NCBI RefSeq assembly: GCF_964204645.1
Contig: NC_134030.1
Location: 20,963,110-21,023,109, forward strand
DNA: 60,000 nt
Direction: 5' to 3'
Source: Tubulanus polymorphus
Lineage: Eukaryota > Nemertea > Palaeonemertea > Tubulaniformes > Tubulanidae
In this document: positions 46,101 through 58,507 of the stretch, one piece after another
Position numbering within the stretch: the stretch's first letter is position 1
How the letters are laid out: each line of letters opens with the position of its first letter
Notes under the pieces: generated by a model
What the model saw: only the letters and a program-made list of their open reading frames with translations
Told to the model about the DNA's origin: nothing
Database searches by the model: none
Made by a program: the position numbers and the translations under genes

Positions 46101-49100
46101 TATTCACAGAAAGCGCTCATAATGATGATAGGATTGAAATTGCAGGTAATTTCCAGACATATTTTCCAACAAAGATTCCCTTGCCGAAAATCTGTAAATA
46201 TTCCATCATAATTTTTTACCTAAATTTCAGCAAAATACTTATTATTACACGTGGACTGATGGCAAACCATTGAGCTACACAGAGTGGTATGGACCTACAA
46301 ATAACGAAACGATACCAGAAGTTGTTCAAGGATTGATATCTCCTCTACGTAAACAACCGATAAATGACGCCAATATGCCGTGTACGGCGATGATACTGAA
46401 TAATCCACGAGGATCAGCGAACTGGGTTCGATTCCCTTGCGGAATTGAAGAGGTTCACACGAGTTTCATTTGCGAATCGGAAAAAATGAATATCGAAAAT
46501 ACAACGGTTTACAAATTCAATTCAACGAAAAACGACACAATTTCGATGCGAGAAAATATGATTTATGATGCAATTTACTTTAGCTGGAGCTGTACGGTTG
46601 GTTGGGTAAGCATAAATAAAAGGTGCTATCAAATACTGACGGACTGGAACAAACATCGAGGTTTAGATATGAAAACTGCGACAGAGATGTGTCATGGCAT
46701 CGATGGTGAAATAGAAACTGTGATAAACGGTTACACAGAAATAGAAACTTTGAACCTAGTAAGAACATTTCAATATCGACATCAATATAGCTCGATACTG
46801 ACAATGACTTACAATGGCGGACTGCAAGTTATAACACCAATAATCACTAGAGATGATATCACTTATATTCGCTCAGTAAAATGGTTGATGAAACAGTTCG
46901 ATAATGTCACAGATGTAGCGCATTCCGTGCTATGTTCCTACAATGTAACTGTTGAAGAGTTGGCTTCTATAAGCAGCTGTAAATCGTGGCAGTTTAAATG
47001 TAACGATCAAAGATGTATCAGCGACCATCGCGTATGTGATACCGGAAACGACTGTCAACACGGTGAAGATGAAGTCGATTGTTCGGGTTCAAACTTACAA
47101 AGTCAGTTCCACTGTTCAGATGGACGGGTTATATCAATAAGTGGATTCTGTGATTTCATTAAGGATTGTTTGGATGGTTCTGATGAGAACTCGTGTTTTC
47201 ATCCCCCGTGTTTGCCCCAACAATACCGCTGTACTAGTGGTCAATGTGTCAGTAAGTATAAACGATGCGACGGAGACACTGATTGTAAAGACGGCTCGGA
47301 TGAAATGAGATGCACCTCTCAACTGTGTCAGGGGTTCCTGTGTAACAGTGGGGACTGTATCAGTTCTCAGTTATATCAGGATGGTGCCGTGGATTGTAGT
47401 GGAAACCTAGAAGAAGATGAATTAGTAACAAATGCGAATATTACAGTGAATCCTACAGTTCATTGTAATGATTTGAACCAATGTGCGACTAATTTCACAA
47501 ATCTCTGCACGGAATCTGATGAACAAAGATGTTCTTTCGATTCTCCTCATTGTTATTCTAGACGTGATAGATGTATTTTAGAAAGAATGTCGAATAGTTA
47601 CCCAGTTTGTAGAAATCTTCAGCATATATTGAAATGTGAAAAATTTGATTGTCCAGCTGGTACTGTAAAATGTCCAGCATCGTACTGTATACCGATGGGA
47701 CAGGTGTGCGATGGTCGATCAGATTGTCCTAATTCTGAAGACGAGCGAAACAGCAAGACGTTGTCATGTCCCGGCATGTTCAAATGTGGCCAGGAAAACC
47801 GATGTATACCACAATCTGAAGTTTGTGATGGTGTTGTCAATTGTAAACTTACCACTGATGACGAAGCTTTCTGTAACGTCACGTGTCCTGGATATTGTAG
47901 ATGTCAAGGCCATTTGATCGACTGTGGAAATGGCGGTTTAACAAATATTACTGATCTTTTCTCGGCTTCAACTCGAGTTCTGAATCTGTCAAATAACACA
48001 ATTATCTTGGATATGACGACATTTTTTCCATATGTTTATCTTCGTTCGCTCAATATCTCCTTCAATAAGTTGTCTTACATTTTAGCAAACGCATTCTCAA
48101 ACCTGCATAATCTACATACATTAGACCTTACATATAACAATATAACATACTTATCTACAAACACATTCATTGGTTTGTATAGTTTGAAAGAGTTATTGAT
48201 AACTAAAAATCCAATTAGTCACTTAGAGGAAGATACATTTCAAGATTTGAAGTCTCTTAAAGATCTCGATCTTCACGGACTTTTCATATCTGTTCTTGGT
48301 CGAAATGTATTCAAAGGTTTATCTACATTACAGTCGTTGAATATCAGCAGTAACAGAATTCATCATATTTTTCTATATGCTTTTTCGGGATTAGATGAAC
48401 TTAGAATTATTGATATAACCAATAACTCTAAAATAATATCTACGGACAAAGATATTTTTAATAATCTGACAACATTAGTCTCTTTAGCGTCTGATGCCTA
48501 CAAATTTTGCTGCATGGCTCCGAATGTCGACCAGTGTCTCCCTGAAGCAGATCAATTTTCGTCCTGTTCTGATCTGATGGGTAACACGGCCCTCAGAGCT
48601 ATCATCTGGGTCATCTCCGCATTCAGTTTCTTTATGAACAGTATCGTCATTTTATTCCGTGTTCGATCATTTCAACTTTCATCCTCCGAAAAGCGTAACA
48701 CATCTTCTGACATCCTCATCATTAATATCGCAGCTTGTGATTTTCTGATGTCTATTTATCTGTTTCTGATCGCGGGAGCTGATTACGTTTATAAAGGAGT
48801 TTATTTCCTGCATTCTGAAACTTGGACGGACAGTTCATTGTGTAGTTTCGCTGGAGTTTTGGTGACTATTTCCTGTGAAGGCTCGCTGACGTTTCTATTC
48901 ATTTTAACGCGTTATAGATTTTCAAAAATCGTCAATCCATTTTCTGGAAGCCCGATTACATCTCCGAAATGCGTATCCATTATCTGTTGCGTATGTTGGT
49001 TATCTATAAACACTATTTCTATAATACCGCTGTCACAATCATCTTATTTCGGCAACAAATTCTATGGTACTACTGGAATTTGTTTACCTATGAATTTGAT

Positions 49101-49491
49101 ATCGATTGATGTCCACGCCTGGCAATATTCATTCGCTATATTTGCCGTGTTTAACTCGGTCCTACTTGCTACAATAATGATGACGTATGCACAGATGTAT
49201 AGACTCGTATCTGGAAGCAGGTCCGGCTCGGGTAGAGCTGATCCTACCGAATTGATTCTGGCACGTAGGAGTTTAGTGATAAATCTGTGTAATGTATTTT
49301 GCTGGTTACCGATAATTACCGTTCAGTTTTGCGCTGTATTGCGAGTAGAAATACCGAACCAAGTGGCGGCTTGGTTGGCGGTACTTTTCCTACCGATCAA
49401 CTCGTCACTGAATCCACTTCTTTACACCATCCTCACTATTGATGTTAATTCAATTCGGGCTAGAAATAAACGGGTTTGGAGAACTCGTTGA
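43104..49491 (+). CDS. Receptor E: CUB / C-type lectin / LDLa / LRR / 7TM G-protein-coupled receptor
   Basis: Exons 43104-44285, 44826-46145 and 46231-49491, phase 0, 1920 residues. I chose the ATG aligned with the paralogues (MDRLRALF); an in-frame ATG at 43089 would add MDNRA. Domain order is as in B. Exon 1 keeps CUB 1 and the distal CUB-like unit almost unchanged, but the unit between (about 43525-43860) is the most divergent of the set (RFTMNRLQTSTGYRFKMYL). Exon 2 is also very different until CKSGFLDSGISC, after which it matches D almost exactly, including intron 2. LDLa5 ends DERNSKT where the others have DERNC: its last Cys is Ser (47752-47754), so that module should lack one disulfide. 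The 7TM keeps TRY, CWLP and NPLLY, with the tail ending KRVWRTR. Confidence 0.9.
44286..44825 (+). other. Receptor E intron 1 (540 bp)
   Basis: GTGAGT donor after GCAGG and TTTTGTAG acceptor before ATATCTGGC. AT-rich, with no repeat element that I recognise. A 63-codon frame inside (44674-44865) crosses the acceptor and is not a gene. Confidence 0.75.
46146..46230 (+). other. Receptor E intron 2 (85 bp)
   Basis: Nearly identical to the 84-bp intron of D, but with one additional T near 46163. This breaks the frame and brings in a stop if retained, which supports its being a true spliced intron. Confidence 0.8.
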
Positions 49492-50829
49492 GATCTTATT
49501 TGATATCGGCCTATAACCTATAAGTACGCGTTGTAAATGTCAAAATGTTGGAACATAAACAAGTTTTTACTAACACCACTAGCACAAGCACGGATATGTG
49601 CTGGATTTCTGTCCCAAACACTTGCGTTTCGCTTCAAAAGAGACGTTTAGTGCAAAGTAATCGAATTATCCGTCGATCTATTTCAATGAGGTAGACGATA
49701 CGCGAACTACGTAGTGCTTTCAATAAACACTAGGAGCGCTGCAAATCACTATCAAATTAGCATCTAATTTAAATATTATGTTGTAACACCAATTTTCGTC
49801 GTGAAGGAATAACTCAGTGAGTACTGTTGATGATTTGTACATTAGATTCGAATAGAAATTAATAAAGTAATGTCGTATATAAAAATATGTTGTATTATCC
49901 TGATGCAAGTGAAAAATTGTCAATCTTGCAAGTAGCAGGAAAGTTGCTTGTAGGGGGCTTATATTCTGCTCAATTCTTATCGCGAATTTTGATTGATAGA
50001 CGATTTAGATACCAGACCAACCGATTATCATCAATACAAATTGTTCCAATTTCCACACATAAAACACATTTATTCGATCCAATGACACCAAAAAGTAGCA
50101 CCGAACCACACACTTAAACAGTAGCTCATAAACTGCACTTTTTGAAGGCTCACAAGCCATCTACACAACACTTTTAGCCTAAATCCAAAATCCAACCATA
50201 TCATCCTAACAAGTACTATCTATGGTGGCTCATTTAGGCAACGCTGAGATTTTTCAAACATGCTAAATCTGAAAACAAATTTGATAACGAGAATACGAGT
50301 TTACCTTATAAAACCTTAGGTCTAAGGTTTAGGAATGATATGATTATTTAGAAGTTAATGAATATTGTGTGAATATTATAATATGATGCACTTGTCTTTG
50401 TATATTTCAGTTTCTTGGTTTTTTTAATGGTTTAGTTAATTAACTATAAGTTTCTAACAACATCCGTGACTTAAATTACTGGCTTCATCGCAGACCCAAA
50501 ATCCATCACAGTGGTCTTAGGATTGACGAGGAGAAAGTTCTTAATTTCTTCTCTAACTAATTACACGCCTCAAAATCCGAACGAAGATCCCCGAGAACAA
50601 AATCCGAGAAATATCGATGGCAACATTTTTAAGTTCAGCGAATGAAAGTAATATATAAAACAATTTTCCACACTGACCGTTTAATTATCAAGATCGTCAA
50701 GCTTGGTGTAATACGGGTCATATTTCACGCAGACAGCTAAGTTTAACTCATACAAGTTACAGATAAACAATCGACAACTCCTCAACCATTTATTGATGAA
50801 AATAATGAAATTTGTCGCAATCGTTCTGA
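49492..50829. other. Receptor E 3' flank, no supported gene
   Basis: Third copy of the block at 29108-30446. The short frame recurs at 49887-50117 with a 3-base insertion and a different stop. No gene called. Confidence 0.55.
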
Positions 50830-51391
50830 TTAACACGTTCGCTGCCGCTTCCGAGTGGGTGCGCCGCAGTTTGCCATTACGAGATAAATCGTCATCGATT
50901 CAATGTCATTTTATAACGTAATGAATGACCTGGCAGAGGCGAGAAACCAGATAACAATTGTCTGGCAGTATGGAGAGACTAAGATATTATTTATGGGGGC
51001 AACTCAAGTCTGGTGCGAACTTGAAATTTTTTCAAAAAAACCTTCAGAAAGCAATGAATTTAAGCTCCTTTTTCGGCCAATATTTAGAGAGAATATAACT
51101 ACTAAAATCATTCTATATCATTTTTACAATAAAACGTTTATTCCTTAAGATATTTATTTGATTTTTCACACTTTTCACTGGCAATGGGGACAAGAAATAA
51201 ATTGAGAATATCTTCACCAGTGCCAGTGACGAGTTATCTCGTCATTGGTTTTTTTTCCACTTAAATAGATCAGTGTATTTATTTATCAATGTACAAATAG
51301 TGCTGGCAGTATATAAATTGTATAATGTCAAAAATTAGCGTTGGCAATGGCGACTGGACGTTAAACCGCTAGGTGGCAGCGAACGTGTTAA
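50830..51391. mobile_element. piggyBac-like MITE, copy 3
   Basis: TTAA boundaries with CACGTTCGCTGCC inverted termini, 562 bp. The 81-codon frame is at 50903-51148. Confidence 0.85.
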
Positions 51392-51661
51392 AAGTTCTTT
51401 GCCAAAGTTTGAACAAGTATCGCAAAAATAGCTAATTCTACCATATCGAATCTTATCACCGGTAAGGCTACGAATGGGGAACTATTCGTGTAGTCGGTAT
51501 CACAGATTACATAGCCTACGGTGTAACCCTTAGTATGCTCTGAAAAAAACGATGGCATCCACTAATTTAGAAACATTGAATTTGTTGCAACGAAAAGCAA
51601 GATAACACAAGTATCCAAAAAGAATTGAGTATTAAACTATAAACTTAGCAAAGCATACAAA

Positions 51662-53399
51662 TTGAAAATGAACTACAAACATCAGACATTAGACATTTTA
51701 TCAGCACATTTTCACAAACTGATTGTCCACACTTCACATGTGTTCAGTGCTTCACCGGAGACATTTCTAATTCAAAATGAACTACAAACACCAGACATTA
51801 GACATTTTATCAGCACACTTTCAAAAACTGATCGTCCACACTTCACATGTGTTCAGTGCTTCACCTGAGACATTTCTAATTCAAAATGAACTATAAACAC
51901 CAGATATTAGACATTTTATCAGCACACTTTCAAAAACTGATCGTCCACACTTCACATGTGTTCAGTGCTTCACCTGAGACATTTCTAATTCAAAATGAAC
52001 TACAAACACCAGACATTAGACATTTTATGAGCACACTTTCAAAAACTGATCGTCCACACTTCACATGTGTTCAGTGCTTCACCTGAGACATTTCTAATTC
52101 AAAATGAACTACAAACACCAGACATTAGACATTTTATCAGCACACTTTCAAAAACTGATCGTCCACACTTCACATGTGTTCAGTGCTTCACCTGAGACAT
52201 TTCTAATTCAAAATGAACTATAAACACCAGATATTAGACATTTTATCAGCACACTTTCAAAAACTGATCGTCCACACTTCACATGTGTTCAGTGCTTCAC
52301 CTGAGACATTTCTAATTCAAAATGAACTACAAACACCAGACATTAGACATTTTATCAGCACACTTTCAAAAACTGATCGTCCACACTTCACATGTGTTCA
52401 GTGCTTCACCTGAGACATTTCTAATTCAAAATGAACTATAAACACCAGATATTAGACATTTTATCAGCACACTTTCAAAAACTGATCGTCCACACTTCAC
52501 ATGTGTTCAGTGCTTCACCTGAGACATTTCTAATTCAAAATGAACTATAAACACCAGATATTAGACATTTTATCAGCACACTTTCACAAACTGATTGTCC
52601 ACACTTCACATGTGTTCAGTGCTTCACCGGAGACATTTCTAATTCAAAATGAACTATAAACACCAGATATTAGACATTTTATCAGCACACTTTCAAAAAC
52701 TGATCGTCCACACTTCACATGTGTTCAGTGCTTCACCTGAGACATTTCTAATTCAAAATGAACTACAAACACCAGACATTAGACATTTTATCAGCACACT
52801 TTCAAAAACTGATCGTCCACACTTCACATGTGTTCAGTGCTTCACCTGAGACATTTCTAATTCAAAATGAACTACAAACACCAGATATTAGACATTTTAT
52901 CAGCACACTTTTAAAAACTGATTGTCCACACTTCACATGTGTTCAGTGCTTCACCTGAGACATTTCTAATTCAAAATGAACTATAAACACCAGATATTAG
53001 ACATTTTATCAGAACACTTTCAAAAACTGATCGTCCACACTTCACATGTGTTCAGAACTTCACCTGAGACATTTCTAATTGAAAATGAACTACAAACACC
53101 AGACATTAGACATTTTATCAGAACACTTTCAAAAACTGATCGTCCACACTTCACATGTGTTCAGTACTTCACCTGAGACATTTCTAATTGAAAATGAACT
53201 ACAAACACCAGATATTAGACATTTTATCAGCACACTTTCAAAAACTGATCGTCCACACTTCACATGTGTGCAGTGCTTCACCTGAGACATTTCTAATTCA
53301 AAATGAACTACAAACACCAGATATTAGACATTTTATCAGCACACTTTTAAAAACTGATTGTCCACACTTCACATGTGTTCAGTGCTTCACCCAAGACAT
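51662..53399. repeat. 109-bp minisatellite, about 16 units
   Basis: Unit starts lie at 51668 + 109k up to 53303, again with no length change. Most units carry AATTCAAAATGAAC, which is rare in the C-D array where AATTGAAAATGAAC dominates, so the two arrays have been homogenised separately. Both arrays share the same left (GCAAAGCATA) and right (ACATTATTTATTCC) flanks, so they descend from one array. Confidence 0.95.
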
Positions 53400-53793
53400 T
53401 ATTTATTCCTTTCTTTCTATGAAGTTGATATGAAAATATATTCTTCCCTCTCTTCATCGTTAGCCTCTCCCAGGTAAAATGTCTTGGGGGAAATGTGCAT
53501 CTCGTTGCATATAGATAGAACATCAGTAACCAATACAAGAATAAACTGCCAGAATGTTAGACATCAGAAAACTTTAACGCTTTTATTTATGAGATGTTTT
53601 TAATATTTCTACGTTGAAGCTCATCAAGGTTTATAGAATGATCCAACCATTAATTGTTAACGATAATAGAAGTCGTTCTTATTAAGACATCGAGCATCTT
53701 TGCTGAAGTTTGTTGAAAAATGTCAGGCTAACGTCAGAGGGTAAGGCTGCACTCTTCGAACGAAGGGTTCTTCAGGCGTTCTTCGAAGAACCC
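53400..53793. other. Spacer between minisatellite and LINE, no gene seen
   Basis: Matches 33456-33848 of the C-D spacer. It ends at GAAGAACCCAG, where the LINE begins. Confidence 0.6.
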
Positions 53794-53821
53794 AGACTTA
53801 GTATCAGATTTTGAATCTTTT

Positions 53822-55069
53822 ATGAAAAGCTCAGTCGCTGACATCATGAAGCGCTTGAATGATATTCAACTTGAGCAGAAACAAATGACCGATAGTTTCG
53901 ATTCTTTGAAAACCACAGTTCGTGTCCATGATACTGACATAAGTAGTATTAATGAAAAACTACAAAACCAATCAAAAACTATCGACGAGCTCGCTGACTC
54001 GGTTCAATACACCAGCAAATCCTACGACGACCTTCAAAATGAAAATCAAAAGTTGATCTCAGACTTGAACTTCACATCAGGGAAAGTAAACAGCCTCACC
54101 ACAAGCCTTAAAGCCGCAAGGGCAGATATAAAAAAATTAGAAAGCCTCTGCATAGAGCTGCAGTGCCAAGTGAACTCAGGCCTCACTGCAAACTGCCCCG
54201 ACCCACTAGACTGTGCAGAACTCTGCATTATCGTGAGCGACTTGAAGAAAGAATTCCAATCTGATCTCCAAAAAACATGCGAAGAAATGTTTGACTATCT
54301 TGGCCATAAACAAGCAATTACAGCTCACAAGCAATTGCCGATTAGAAATGGTCAGAGAAATCCGCTTGTAAAGGTCGCGTTGAAAACAAAAGCCATTAAA
54401 ATCGATGTCTTGCGAAAGAAACATAATCTTAGAAAAAATCCTAAGTTCACTGATGTCTGGTTGAGATCAAGCCAATCACATGCGGAACGTCTCAATGACA
54501 TAAACTTCCGAAGAGTTCTAGATTTTATACCAGAAGCCAAGAAAGAACTTAAAATAGCGAGTAATGGGCGATTGATAAGTCGCTCCGTGCCACATAGGCA
54601 ACCGATAAACCGCAGCGCGCCGGCTCAAAGAAACCGAACCCCAGCGACAGAGCCCGATGTAACCCCTACCCGCGATGAAAGTAATGATGAAAAAAACCGA
54701 ACCCCAGCGACAGAGCCCGATGTAACCCCTTCCCGTGATGAAAGTACTTTTTCTGGTTTTACGTTTCGAGCTTCACCTACCCTGCCACCTCAAGTTGCTG
54801 TTAATAATGATGCAACATCTGGTGCGAACGAAACAACCAGCCGCAAGGAATACGCCACACTGACCAACTCTACGAAATCGCGCACCCGTAAAACCGCGCC
54901 TGCTGGAAATCGTAAACGGGATACCGTTAGACCTCCGGAAAAAAGAGCCAGAGTAGCGTCTGAACCTGAACAATCATCAGTAAACGAAGCGCTCCGAGAC
55001 GCCAGGTTCGTCTTGGATATGGACAGTGGATTACATCTATCCCAACCGCTAGCAACAGCTCCAGAATAG
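53822..55069 (+). CDS. LINE ORF1 protein (coiled-coil, basic tail)
   Basis: 415 residues from the first ATG, with the same frame open upstream to the insertion junction, so the true N-terminus is probably missing. Residues about 1-110 form heptad-rich coiled coil (IMKRLNDIQLEQKQM and onwards), as in many LINE ORF1 proteins that trimerise and bind RNA. Residues about 180-250 are a basic segment (LRKKHNLRKNPKFTDVWLR). After that comes a low-complexity Pro/Thr/Arg region with a tandem duplication of NRTPATEPDVTP. It ends with a TAG in the same frame as ORF2. Confidence 0.7.
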   Translation: MKSSVADIMKRLNDIQLEQKQMTDSFDSLKTTVRVHDTDISSINEKLQNQSKTIDELADSVQYTSKSYDDLQNENQKLISDLNFTSGKVNSLTTSLKAARADIKKLESLCIELQCQVNSGLTANCPDPLDCAELCIIVSDLKKEFQSDLQKTCEEMFDYLGHKQAITAHKQLPIRNGQRNPLVKVALKTKAIKIDVLRKKHNLRKNPKFTDVWLRSSQSHAERLNDINFRRVLDFIPEAKKELKIASNGRLISRSVPHRQPINRSAPAQRNRTPATEPDVTPTRDESNDEKNRTPATEPDVTPSRDESTFSGFTFRASPTLPPQVAVNNDATSGANETTSRKEYATLTNSTKSRTRKTAPAGNRKRDTVRPPEKRARVASEPEQSSVNEALRDARFVLDMDSGLHLSQPLATAPE

Positions 55070-58000
55070 GATTGCGCCGAGCCAGGAGAAATTAGTATCC
55101 TGTGTCTGAATATTTGTGGTTTGAAATCTAGATCATATACTCTAGAGTTTGATAGTTTATGCAAGTCAGCTGATATTTTAGTTTTTTCTGAAACCAAACT
55201 TGATGATTCCGATGAATTGTGGGTAAAAGAGTATTTTAAAAGTGTCGGTTACGAAGTAGTCATGAATAACAGATCAAATCTAGCTATAAGGAAATCTGGG
55301 GGAATCCTGGTCGCTTTTAAGCAAAGTCTAAACAGATATATTAAAACTATTCATAAATCAACCAATATCATTCAATGGATTGAAATTGATAAGAGATTCC
55401 TAGGGTGGAAAAAACATTTGTTAATTGGAGGAGTATATATTCCCCCAGAAACTAGTAGATATGGAAATATTAACTTATTCGATGAACTCGACACTGACGT
55501 TATAAACCGAATGAGTTCTACCGATGCTTATTTTTGTCTATGTGGCGATTTCAATGCCTACACAAAGCAGTTATTAGACTATTTACCCCATGACGAAATA
55601 CTCATGGAATTCCTAGGCCTAGACGAAGTTTTTGTGGAAGATCGTCATAACCTTGATGCACTAAAAATACAAGGTCTACTCAATAGGAAAAACAAAGACT
55701 CCTCTATCAATAATTGGGGTTATCGTTTGTTAGACTTTTGTAAAAATCACAACATGTTCATTGCAAATGGCAGATTAGGTAGGGATAAAGGAATCGGTGA
55801 GTACACGTGCATCAAAGGGGAAAATAACCATGTTATTGATTACTTTATTATGTCTCCCTATTTGTTGTCAAAATGCGTGAACTTCAATGTAAACGACTAT
55901 GACCAAATGATTTCAGACGTACACTGTGCTGTTACGTGTTCCTTCTCTATTTCACACACGAGAAGTCCATATACAAATGTACAAAACATGCCTAACATAC
56001 CAGGTAAAATTAAATGGAACAGTGGTCGAAGCGATGTTTTTAGAGAGGCAATCAACCAAACCGAATTGAATAAAATAAATATCGAACTTCAAAATGATAT
56101 AATAGACAGCGCCTGTGCGAATAAGCGTATATGCGACATTTTAAATAAGGCGGCAGGGGCCACAATGGGCCGAAGCCGGGTTAACTTTGACAAACCAAAA
56201 ACTTTGTTACATGACTATAAAGTGAAACGAGACCGTAGAATTTATAGGAAAGCGAAAAGAAATTATAAAAGATATCGATCCGTCCAAAATAGAACTAATC
56301 TGAATTCGGCGTATAAGAGGTATAAAACATCGATAAAGATATCAAAACAAAAGAAAGTTAAATTGCACAATGACCAAATAGGAAAGTTAGCAAAAGACGA
56401 TCCAAAAGCTTTTTGGAAATATTTCCGAAAGGAAAAACCAAATGAATGTAAAGCGTCGCTAGATGATTTATTTGACCACTTTTCCGTCATTAACCAAAAC
56501 CGTAGTGCAGAAAATGATAATCGTAATTTTTTCAATGTGAATGACTTCCTTCATGACCACAATGATGATGCACTTAATAGGCTAATCACTGAGGGAGAAA
56601 TATCTAAATGTATAAAATGCCTCAAAAATAATAAAGCCCCTGGAAACGACGAAATTTTAAACGAATTCCTCAAAACTGCAGAAAATGAAATCATGCCTAC
56701 CCTCGTTTTGTTGTTTAACAATATTTTGAAAACTGGCTGCATTCCGGAAGAGTGGGCTGTAGGTATTATCACTCCAATCTTTAAGAATAAGGGAGACCCT
56801 TCCAATCCGGATAACTACAGAGGAATTACTCTATTAAGCTGTATGAGCAAATTGTTTACGAGCCTGATTAATAAACGTTTAGAGGAGTTTTTGATGGATA
56901 ACCAATTACTGAATGAAAATCAAGCTGGATTTCGAAAAAATCGTAGTATCATGGACCATATTTTCACATTGCATTCTCTTATAGATATTCTGACTAGCAA
57001 TAAGCGGAAGCTTTATTGTATATTTATTGATTACCAAAAAGCATTCGATACAATATGGAGAAAAGCACTGTGGCATAAATTAATTTTAACGGGAATTACA
57101 GGAAATATCCTCCGAGTGATTCATAACATGTATCAACATATTAAATCTAAGGTCAAGGTAAACGATCGATTATCAGAAAGCATAGATAGTCAAATTGGGT
57201 TACGTCAAGGGGAAAATCTGTCACCAGTGCTTTTCTCCATATTTGTCAATGACCTCGAGTCTTTCTTATACGAGAAAGGGTGTCAAGGATTAGATTTCCA
57301 GCTGGATGATTTCTGGTTTAACATATTAATACTTTTATATGCCGACGATACTTTATTATTATCTGACAATGCTTCCAAACTGCAAAATATACTTGACCAT
57401 GTTGTGGATTACTGCCAAACATGGCAGTTAGTAATCAATGTCGAAAAAACCAAAGCCATAGTTTTCGAAAAAAGACGATCTAACAGACAGCCCATTTTCT
57501 ATATCAGGGGGGTAGCCTTGGATACAGTATCTGACTTTAGATATTTGGGAGTACACTTTAATTATACTGGAAATTTCGCTAAATGCAAAAAAGATATCTG
57601 TGACCAAGCAAAAAAAGCACTATTTTTTGTTCTTAAAAAAGTACAGCAATACTCCCTAACTATAGACATTGCATTTAAAATTTTTGATGCAATGGTGGGA
57701 TCGATCCTTACCTTTGGTAGTGAAATATGGGGTTTCTCGAACTTAGATGCAATCGAGAAAATACACCTAATGTTCTGCAAATACTTATTGAAATTGAAAC
57801 GTGCAACTCCAAATGCTATGGTTTATGGAGAATTAGGTCGTTTTCCTTTTGAAATACAAATTAAAGTCAGAATGGTTAAGTTTTGGGGACATCTGATCAC
57901 AGAGAGCAACACTCATTCTAGTAAAATGTATCGTATCCTAATAAAAAATCATGTAAATGGTAAGACCAGTAAATGGATCACTTGTATTCAGTCTATCTTA

Positions 58001-58507
58001 GAAAACTGTGGTCTAGGTTACATTTGGTACGAACAATCTTTCCCGAATATCCGGTATTTATCAGAAACTGTTAAATTATGTTTACAAGATCAATTCAAAC
58101 AGAAATGGCACCAGACTATCGCAGCTTCAACAAAACTAGATACCTATAGAATTATTAAGCCGAATTGGGGGCGGGAAGTATGTTCATTAGCACTACCATT
58201 TGACCTCAGGACAAATGTAATACGGTTTCGTTGCTCTAATCATAATCTACCGATTGAAACAAGAAGATATGAAAATATCCCCCGAAATGAACGACTTTGT
58301 ACCAAATGTAACCTAGGGCAAATCGGCGACGAATACCATTTTATAATGGAGTGTACTTTTTTCGAAAGTTTAAGAAGTCGGTACATACCGCAACAAATAG
58401 TAACGTTTCCTAATATAAGAAAATTTATGAACCTTTTTACGTCAGAAAACCCAAACGTCCTAAGGAATCTTGCAGTTTTTATAAAAAAGGCACATAGCCT
58501 CATCTAG
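55070..58507 (+). CDS. LINE ORF2 polyprotein: endonuclease and reverse transcriptase
   Basis: The frame is continuous with ORF1, separated from it by the single TAG at 55067-55069. There is no in-frame ATG before the endonuclease begins (ISILCLNICGLKS at 55091); the first Met is inside that domain. The APE-type endonuclease includes VFSETKLDD, CGDFNAYT, IDYFIMS and ISDVHC. The RT includes NKAPGNDEI, NYRGITLLS, QAGFRKNRS, FIDYQKAFDTI (motif A), LRQGENLSPVLFS (motif B) and YADD (motif C). A C-terminal CTKCNLGQIGDEYHFIMEC Cys/His motif follows. About 1146 codons with no internal stop, so it is recently inserted and may be active apart from the 5' truncation. Confidence 0.85.
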   Translation, partial: DCAEPGEISILCLNICGLKSRSYTLEFDSLCKSADILVFSETKLDDSDELWVKEYFKSVGYEVVMNNRSNLAIRKSGGILVAFKQSLNRYIKTIHKSTNIIQWIEIDKRFLGWKKHLLIGGVYIPPETSRYGNINLFDELDTDVINRMSSTDAYFCLCGDFNAYTKQLLDYLPHDEILMEFLGLDEVFVEDRHNLDALKIQGLLNRKNKDSSINNWGYRLLDFCKNHNMFIANGRLGRDKGIGEYTCIKGENNHVIDYFIMSPYLLSKCVNFNVNDYDQMISDVHCAVTCSFSISHTRSPYTNVQNMPNIPGKIKWNSGRSDVFREAINQTELNKINIELQNDIIDSACANKRICDILNKAAGATMGRSRVNFDKPKTLLHDYKVKRDRRIYRKAKRNYKRYRSVQNRTNLNSAYKRYKTSIKISKQKKVKLHNDQIGKLAKDDPKAFWKYFRKEKPNECKASLDDLFDHFSVINQNRSAENDNRNFFNVNDFLHDHNDDALNRLITEGEISKCIKCLKNNKAPGNDEILNEFLKTAENEIMPTLVLLFNNILKTGCIPEEWAVGIITPIFKNKGDPSNPDNYRGITLLSCMSKLFTSLINKRLEEFLMDNQLLNENQAGFRKNRSIMDHIFTLHSLIDILTSNKRKLYCIFIDYQKAFDTIWRKALWHKLILTGITGNILRVIHNMYQHIKSKVKVNDRLSESIDSQIGLRQGENLSPVLFSIFVNDLESFLYEKGCQGLDFQLDDFWFNILILLYADDTLLLSDNASKLQNILDHVVDYCQTWQLVINVEKTKAIVFEKRRSNRQPIFYIRGVALDTVSDFRYLGVHFNYTGNFAKCKKDICDQAKKALFFVLKKVQQYSLTIDIAFKIFDAMVGSILTFGSEIWGFSNLDAIEKIHLMFCKYLLKLKRATPNAMVYGELGRFPFEIQIKVRMVKFWGHLITESNTHSSKMYRILIKNHVNGKTSKWITCIQSILENCGLGYIWYEQSFPNIRYLSETVKLCLQDQFKQKWHQTIAASTKLDTYRIIKPNWGREVCSLALPFDLRTNVIRFRCSNHNLPIETRRYENIPRNERLCTKCNLGQIGDEYHFIMECTFFESLRSRYIPQQIVTFPNIRKFMNLFTSENPNVLRNLAVFIKKAHSLI

